DNA from: Tethya wilhelma
Lineage: Eukaryota; Porifera; Demospongiae; Tethyida; Tethyidae
Direction of reading: 5' to 3'
DNA: 64,000 nucleotides
Assembly: GCA_964030475.1 (NCBI GenBank)
Contig: CAXIPT010000005.1
Coordinates: 4,911,020 to 4,975,019 of the forward strand
The notes below the pieces were generated by a model, which was not told the origin of the DNA, did no database searches, and saw only the letters and a program-made list of their open reading frames with translations. Shown piece by piece: positions 58,248-64,000 of this stretch. The translations under genes were made by a program, and so were the position numbers. Every line of letters starts with the position of its first letter. Positions within the stretch are counted from its first letter, which is position 1.

Positions 58248-59083
58248 ATGGATAAAGATGCAAGACTAAACGACCTCATACGACTGAAACAAGTCCCTTC
58301 TGCTCCGCTAGAAAGATGGCAAATGATGCCTACAAGGTCAAAGAACAGCACGACGTTTTCAAACAAACCAACACTTTCCGACTCACCAAGATTGTCCCGG
58401 ACAAGAACAGACTCTCCTTTACGTCCTTGTCAACCAAATGCCCAACTAAGAACTCCAGAGTCTAGCAGACTCGCCATCAAATACAAGAAATCCCCCAAAA
58501 TTAGAGGACGTCACACACCCAGTAAGACTCCTGGACATGTCACTTCTACAAGAAAGAGGTCACCTCCAAAGTCGAACAAGAAAAAGACACCTGGAAGAAA
58601 TGGCCAGACTCCTTCGGGATGCAGGTTCATACCAAACAGGTCAGTTCCACCCAACATAGATAAGGTAGTTTTCTAGTTGATTTTTTTTATCCAATGCTGC
58701 TGCTTTGGTCCACAGGAGTACAACAGATATGGAGTACAGTTCATTTTTGCTTCGTGACAAAGACACCCAGAACCAAGAGAATGAAGAGGAGGCAAGTCCC
58801 ACAAGAGAGGAGTACAAGCAGGAGCTACTGAAGGCCCTCTCCAAGAGCAGAGGAAGGAGACAGAGAGGGGTGCTGTCTTTCAGACCAAACACCACATGTA
58901 CACCAGGCTCAAGTAAGACATGGGTGATATTCGAACTCATGCTCTCCCCTTTGACCTTACACTAACAGTCAAGGGGAGAGCCTGGGTAGGAGGCTAATTC
59001 TATTCTCATTTGGCTAGCATGGATATTACAGTTTACACTGTGCTTCATACTGGGATCATGCTTAAAAATTTCCGTAATGATGN

Positions 59084-59167
<84 letters not shown>

Positions 59168-61079
59168 TGACACTTTGCTACAACCGTACGATGTATTCAG
59201 TACCTAATCACGTCATGTCACATAAACAGAATGTACTGATGCATTCATAGCATGTTTATACAGGCCCATTCACAACACACCATTGAGATAGACTTCAAAG
59301 GCTCCTGTCGACAATAGCTGTCCCTCTATCTGACCACCGATGAGAAACACCAACAGAAATGCAGTGAACTGCACAAAGAAACACACATTACCATTCATAC
59401 ATTGCAACATTTCAGTATTCAAAAAAAATTTAAGCACATAAAGGTCTAGCACTTTTTTCAGGCTCTATTAAAGTACCTTATTTTCCTGTGCCCATACAAA
59501 TATCCATGGAGGATTTTGAATCCCAAAGTTCTGCAAGACTCCTGGACCAGCCATGAGTATGAGAAGGAACACCATTCGAACTACAAACACAACATTACTG
59601 AGGATCTCGTTGATCCTGGGGGGAGGATAGGTGGCACCTTCAAACTCCAAGTGAGGTATTTCCGATTGCAATACGCTTGCATACTGCTCAAACACCTTGC
59701 GATACCCTCATGAGTAGCTACAATGATATATATATATATATATATATAGTCAAGCTTAAAAATATACATAGAAGCATAGAATCTACATACATAATGAACT
59801 GTGTGACAACATGTTAAACTTACTATGCAAAGTGTTTGGCTTACCAGTAGAGTACTTTGAGTGTAAGACTAGGGACACCAAGTAGAGAAGGATGCTTTAA
59901 TTTCTTTTCAGCTTGTACACCACCTCCAAGCACCAGTAGCAAGGTAGCTAGCGCTGTAAAAGCAGGCAAGCTAGCCATCTTCTTATTTGTCCCAAATTCA
60001 AAATTACTTTCGTTTTCGTATATTTGGATAATTCGTGACGTCATCGACCAGTGAGCCATCCAGCCAGAAGATTGATGTGTACATGTTTGTGTGCTTCATG
60101 TTGCGTGTACACGGTACTGAGTGACGTTCAAAGCGTGCCTGTCTCTTTTGGTAAGTTCTAATGAAGCTGACATTCTTCTAAGAGCGACACAAAGAGCGGC
60201 TTTATTGTCAGAAAGAGTTCTGAAAAGGCAGCTGTTGATTCAAGAACTTTCCACCACTTTAAAATTGCCACTGAGAAGGAACAATTCTTTCTATGTTTGT
60301 GTATCCATTACCTTACAACGTGTGTGTTTTAGTTTGGGACTCTACCCCAGTGTGTTGATTCATTGTGTCGCAGCCAGTGGGATACATTGTGTTGTCTGGA
60401 TGTCTGTAAATGGTAGCAGCTCTCTCTCTGGCAACCACGACTTCCCACCACATGGAAGAAAACGGACACTAAGCCAACAACGCTCAAACTCAACAACAGC
60501 AGAAGGCAGCTCTTCGAACGCAAGAACAACAAATCATCGCAACAACTGTGATCAGAAACAAACAAGATTAAAGTTCTCCCCAGTTGAAAAGAGAATTCGA
60601 TTGAGCACACAATCATCACCAACTAATAACCACTACCATCTCCCTTCCTCTACATCATCAGAAACGGACGCTTTCTTGCTTGGTTTAGAATCTTCATCGA
60701 GCTCTTTGTTTGAACCAGAAGAGGGTCTCGAGTGTGGCAGTAGCTTAGACATGGCACAGAACAATAGGGTGTCATTGAATAACAACAGTTTCGCAGCGGT
60801 CAAGGCAGCTGGGTTGAACAATCACACAAAGAAGCCTGGCCAGGGAAAGAAACTGGTCATAAAGAACAGAAAAGGTATGATGTGGTGTAAATATTAGGTT
60901 TGCTGATATACATACACATTGCTATATTGTGCATGTCAAACTTTGGTTGCTAAGCGATGCTGAATTCATGTGACTATATTTCCATGTCCCCTTGTACCTA
61001 TTGAGACTCAACCAATAACCAACAATTAGTATCTAATAAAAAAAGTTAGTCCCTAGGCAGTGATAAATCCACACACACT

Positions 61080-61110
<31 letters not shown>

Positions 61111-63526
61111 AAACCCAACCTTCCTGAAAACTATGGAGAGGAGACGTGGGGGAAGCTGTCCCAAGCCATTCAAGCCGTCCACGACCAACGCCCCATCTGC
61201 TACAGCCTAGAGGAACTCTACAAGGCAGTGGAAAACATGTGCTCACACAAGATGGCAGCAAGACTTTACGACAATCTACGAAGAGAGTGTGAGAAGCACG
61301 TTCAAACGTTAGTGCCTTTGTTTCAGCAGGCTGATCTGGAGGATGTCCAGTTCTTAGTGGTGGTGGACAAACAGTGGACAGACCACTGTAGACAAATGGT
61401 GAGTGTGTGCATACATTAGAGCAGCTATAGATTAGTTTTTGATGATTNACATGGGTGATATTCGAACTCATGCTCTCCCCTTTGACCTTACACTAACAGT
61501 CAAGGGGAGAGCCTGGGTAGGAGGCTAATTCTATTCTCATTTGGCTAGCATGGATATTACAGTTTACACTGTGCTTCATACTGGGATCATGCTTAAAAAT
61601 TTCCGTAATGATGAACCACTCTGGTTACACATGCACCTTGTTGTTTACCGGAATCACATAATTTGCTGCTTGGGTTTATTTGTTTGCCTATATTAAATAT
61701 GTTTTAGTTATAAATCAGCCTTTCTCTGTGTACAAGTTCTATTTGGCGATTTGGAGTTTACTCCCTACAGGTTCTCTTCTCAACTACACTGGTGACATGA
61801 GTGCCTCTCTCAATGGAAGTCATTTGAGGAGCTCAAACAGGAAGTCCATGAAGAAAAGCTCACGTCGTGGTCCCATCACATCCGACAAGATATTAGATGC
61901 ACCATCACTGATATCAGACTACTGTAAGTCAAGGACAATCAAAGCTTCTAAGTATTAATAAAGTGGAATTTTTCCTGTTATTTTTATTTATTTACTTTTT
62001 TTTCCCCCTCAAAATATAGATTCCAATCTCTAGTTAGTAAACTTAAAATATTGTATTGTTTTTGTGACAGATCTCAACACACTCTCTTGGGGTAAGAACA
62101 ACAAAGTTGCCATTGGTTTGGGACCCACTGTCTTCCTCTGGAATGCCACTGATGGCTCTGTGCAACAGCTCATGGAGATGAGCTCGGAGGGAGAGTATGT
62201 GTCCAGTGTCTCTTGGGCTGGGAACGGCAAGTACCTGGCCATCGGTAGCAGCACTGCTGCCGTGCAGCTGTGGGACGTGGAGAAAGAGAGGAAGATTCGT
62301 ACAATGGGAGGTCACAGCGATAGAGTGGGGGTACTGGCGTGGAACAAACACACACTGACCAGGTGAGGGAATAAATAGTGTATAGTTCTGTCAAGGGAGA
62401 GTCTAGGAACGAGACTGGTTGTAGCCTTCTATGAGTCTTTCTACTCTATTCTCTATGGTTGCAAGATACAAAAATCTTACATTTAGATTTAGTTACTATA
62501 TGAAGCCAGTTTGTGTGTGTGTGTGTGTGTGTGTTTGTTCATATTATTGTGCTATTCTTTGTATGCAGTGGTTGTCGTGATGGAAGTATACATCACCACG
62601 ATGTCCGGAAGGCGGAGCACATCATAGCTCAGTCTCAGTGCCACCAGTTGGAGGTGTGTGGTCTACAGTGGTCACCCGATGGTAGCAAGTTGGCCAGTGG
62701 TGCCAACGACAACCTAGTGTGTATTTGGAATGCAAGCAATCCCAGTGAACCTTCTAAAGTGCTGCGAGGACACCAGGCAGCAGTCAAAGTGAGGATAAAA
62801 TGATTGTGTGTTAGCCTCGTTCCCAGATTCTTCCACTGTGAATAAGAGAGGGAAGGCCTGGGAATGAGGCTTATGTGTGTTTGTGTTGTTAGTATAATAA
62901 ATTTTATCTAATTTTATCTCTGTTTGTGTGTGTTCTCTCAGGCTGTATCATGGTGTCCGTGGCAACCAAATGTTGTGGCCACTGGTGGAGGGTCGAGTGA
63001 TCGGACAATCAAATTTTGGAACAGTCATACTGGGCAATGTACAGCATCAGTAGACACAAAATCACAAGTACGTACAAGAAATCATAGCTTCAGTCAAAAA
63101 TTATTTCTCTGTGTTTGACTAACCAGAAAATACACAATTTTAGCATGGCATCTTACTTTTGAGATTTTTGTTTGTTTTTTGTGACTTTTACTCTTGCTAA
63201 AGTCACTCCTAGTTCTCCTTACGTTCACACAGGTATCAGCACTAGCATGGAACAAAGACCACAAGCAGCTCATTTCCTCCCACGGTAACCCCAAGAACAA
63301 CATGGTGATATGGCAGTACCCCACCATGACCAAGGTGGGAGAGCTGTGTGGCCACCAGGACAGAGTGCTCCACATGTGTCTGAGTCCCAGGAGGTCCTCT
63401 GTGGCATCGGCAGGTGCAGACGAGACGCTGAGAATTTGGCAGGGTTTTGAGCGATTAAAGCACGACGTGAGCTCCATGAGTTACAGTGAAGAGAGCATCA
63501 CAGCCTTGCTGCATAGTTTCAACTGA
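58248..63526 (+). CDS. CDC20: CDC20/Fizzy APC/C activator, copy B, complete
   Basis: Seven exons join in phase to about 557 aa: 58248-58639, 58716-58912, 61771-61923, 62071-62362, 62569-62788, 62942-63067, 63233-63526. The N-terminal region is basic, with the C-box CRFIPNR across intron 1 and [12 protein letters not shown] after it. The WD40 propeller carries [83 protein letters not shown] and [14 protein letters not shown], all diagnostic for CDC20 rather than CDH1/FZR1. CDC20 brings substrates to the anaphase-promoting complex and is the spindle checkpoint target. The C-terminus reads ITALLHSFN, lacking the Ile-Arg tail that usually docks on the APC/C. Intron 2 is about 2.86 kb here because an unrelated contig (59084-61447) is inserted; a 165-bp duplication on either side shows the artefact. 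Confidence 0.95.
59084..59165. repeat. (GT)n(GA)n microsatellite
   Basis: GT tract then GA tract starting immediately after the N at 59083; the left edge of the misplaced contig. Confidence 0.96.
59281..59978 (-). CDS. SELENOT: Selenoprotein T with in-frame Sec UGA, C-terminus missing
   Basis: Three minus-strand exons: 59845-59978, 59477-59717, 59281-59368. The start at 59978 gives a cleavable-type signal peptide ([20 protein letters not shown]...). Exon 1 ends in TG and exon 2 begins C-TAC-TCA-TGA, giving CYSU: a C-x-x-U redox motif (Cys45, Sec48) whose Cys codon spans the intron and whose TGA is at 59708-59710. It is followed by GYRKVFEQY, as in SELENOT (CVSUGYRRVFEEY in human). Later parts match: [14 protein letters not shown] membrane segment, [18 protein letters not shown] and [18 protein letters not shown] is an ER-membrane thioredoxin-like oxidoreductase. 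The last exon and the SECIS element are not seen; the contig stops at 59083. Confidence 0.92.
59979..60399. promoter_or_regulatory. Divergent promoter interval, SELENOT/CUL4
   Basis: 421 bp between the SELENOT ATG (59978, minus) and the first in-frame ATG of CUL4 (60400, plus). The plus-strand frame is open upstream to about 60121 but has no ATG there. Contains a CRE-like TGACGTCA near 60036. Confidence 0.5.
60400..61398 (+). CDS. CUL4: Cullin-4, N-terminal exons
   Basis: Two exons join in phase: 60400-60874 and 61109-61398. The first is a Ser/Asn-rich, disordered N-terminal extension with a basic GRKRTL stretch, ending KKLVIKNRK. The second begins [20 protein letters not shown] and continues [23 protein letters not shown] and [11 protein letters not shown], the first cullin-repeat helices of CUL4A/B. 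CUL4 is the scaffold of DDB1-linked E3 ubiquitin ligases (CRL4). The long Ser-rich extension resembles CUL4B. The gene is cut at the N at 61448. CRL4-CDT2 is known to degrade KMT5A; this is a family fact and no link to the SET domain at 33 kb is implied. Confidence 0.93.
61449..61613. repeat. 165-bp exact copy of 58918-59082
   Basis: From 'acatgggtgatattcgaactcatg' to 'ttccgtaatgatg' the sequence equals 58918-59082. In each case an N sits at the side facing the inserted contig (59083 and 61448), as expected if one contig end was written twice around a wrongly placed contig. Confidence 0.93.
62813..62871. mobile_element. TAGCCTCG-type short fold-back in CDC20 intron 5
   Basis: TAGCCTCGTTCCCAG at the left and CTGGGAATGAGGCTT at the right form an inverted repeat of the same family as 5671-5820. 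Target duplication unclear because both flanks are GT-rich. Confidence 0.72.
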
Positions 63527-63815
63527 AAGGGTGTGAGTTTTTGCTATTCTATGGTTCAAGTGGACAATAATTATTGTTTAGAAGACAAACATGCCTTTTT
63601 GCTTCTCTAAATGATATGATTTACTTGCTGTTTTTTCTTTCTTTTTACATTTGCTTGTCACTTATAATTATTATGCATAAACCTTGAGTTAAACAAATGT
63701 ACAAGCCAGCTTTCAAAATGTGTTTTCACTAGCTGTATGGGTTACAACTTGCATGTACACTGTATATAGATACTTGACAGAAAATAGATTGAGTTCCTCA
63801 GTTTAGCTAGGTGTG
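63527..63815. other. 3' flanks of CDC20 and PIN4
   Basis: Convergent 3' ends 289 bp apart. AT-rich, no further exon seen. Confidence 0.6.
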
Positions 63816-63974
63816 TCAACGCTTGCCTTCAATCATGATGATATGGTAGCCGAATTTAGTCTTGACTGGTGGGTCTGTGTATTTTGGTGCTCCTACTGTA
63901 CTGGGCTCTAATTGGAATGCTGCATCTTGAAAGGGACCGACCATGGAACCCCTGGACATCCAACCAAGATCACC
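63816..63974 (-). CDS. PIN4: PIN4 parvulin-type peptidyl-prolyl isomerase, last exon
   Basis: One minus-strand exon of 53 codons with a good 3' splice site (GTGCAG) at its start and a TGA at 63816. It reads [20 protein letters not shown]...[20 protein letters not shown], nearly the same as the C-terminus of vertebrate PIN4 (Par14), including the FGYHII strand of the parvulin active-site fold. PIN4 is a small PPIase linked to ribosome biogenesis and chromatin. The 5' exons lie beyond the right edge. Confidence 0.93.
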   Translation of the reverse strand, partial: GDLGWMSRGSMVGPFQDAAFQLEPSTVGAPKYTDPPVKTKFGYHIIMIEGKR

Positions 63975-64000
63975 CTGCACATGCATTCATGAGAGTTTAA

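Noticed and set aside
59166..59270. Possible SECIS element downstream of SELENOT (ATGA ... TGAT spaced about 34 nt on the minus strand)
   Set aside because: The intervening bases do not form a convincing helix and there is no AA in an apical loop at the right spacing. The true 3' UTR is probably beyond the contig edge.
59084..61447. A nested SELENOT-CUL4 gene pair inside the CDC20 intron as biology
   Set aside because: Both genes are truncated at Ns and the flanking 165 bp are duplicated, so a misplaced contig explains it better.

Overview
The window looks like an intron-rich, compact metazoan genome, most probably a marine sponge such as a demosponge. That is inference, from the animal gene set (SPO11, profilin, eIF4E2/4EHP, CDC20, CUL4, selenoprotein T, PIN4, NT5DC), the very short GT-AG introns, a tyrosine-kinase-like kinase fused to kelch repeats, and heavy heterozygous or duplicated assembly structure. 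Isolated single Ns (6444, 16527, 17971, 21821, 34868, 35561, 40923, 50001, 58140, 59083, 61448) and one N run (40630-40672) look like contig joins. Several coincide with abrupt changes of gene content, so parts of the order are probably assembly artefact.

Layout. 1-5.4 kb: housekeeping and meiotic genes in two divergent pairs, NT5DC (-)/SPO11 (+) and EIF4E2 (-)/profilin (+). 5.4-7.3 kb: non-coding, with a 150-bp fold-back element and a CA microsatellite. 7.3-7.9 kb: an orphan with an N-myristoylation-type start (-). 8.7-14.6 kb: three head-to-tail minus-strand genes, each encoding two spermidine/spermine-acetyltransferase-like GNAT domains; one has a 2-bp frameshift and one a broken start. 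14.8-16.4 kb: 5' half of a CDC20 gene, cut at a contig join. 16.5-18.1 kb: inverted, misplaced pieces of the GNAT cluster. 18.6-21.5 kb: a protein kinase/coiled-coil/kelch gene with one in-frame TAG.

21.8-35.0 kb is the most interesting part: a complete-looking large DNA transposon of the KDZ (Kyakuja-Dileera-Zisupton) type. A 15-exon transposase (-, about 957 aa, candidate D-D-E triad) is divergently paired with a 27-exon gene (+, about 1053 aa). The plus-strand protein carries, in order, an OTU cysteine protease, a PHD-like finger, a Ulp1/C48 SUMO-type protease and a KMT5A-like SET methyltransferase domain. The pair is flanked by oppositely oriented arrays of a roughly 156-bp repeat carrying the palindrome AAGGACCGGTCCTT.

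35-58 kb: a piggyBac-type transposase remnant, three copies of a roughly 360-bp repeat, then a very large AT-rich satellite (unit about 215 bp) that changes orientation several times. It is interrupted by two TTAA-flanked elements, one TA-flanked element and a block of GNAT fragments. 58.1-63.5 kb: a second, complete CDC20 copy whose second intron is interrupted by a foreign contig carrying a divergent SELENOT/CUL4 pair. 63.8-64 kb: last exon of PIN4 (-). Exon coordinates come from reading splice sites and checking phase by hand; no alignment or search was run.
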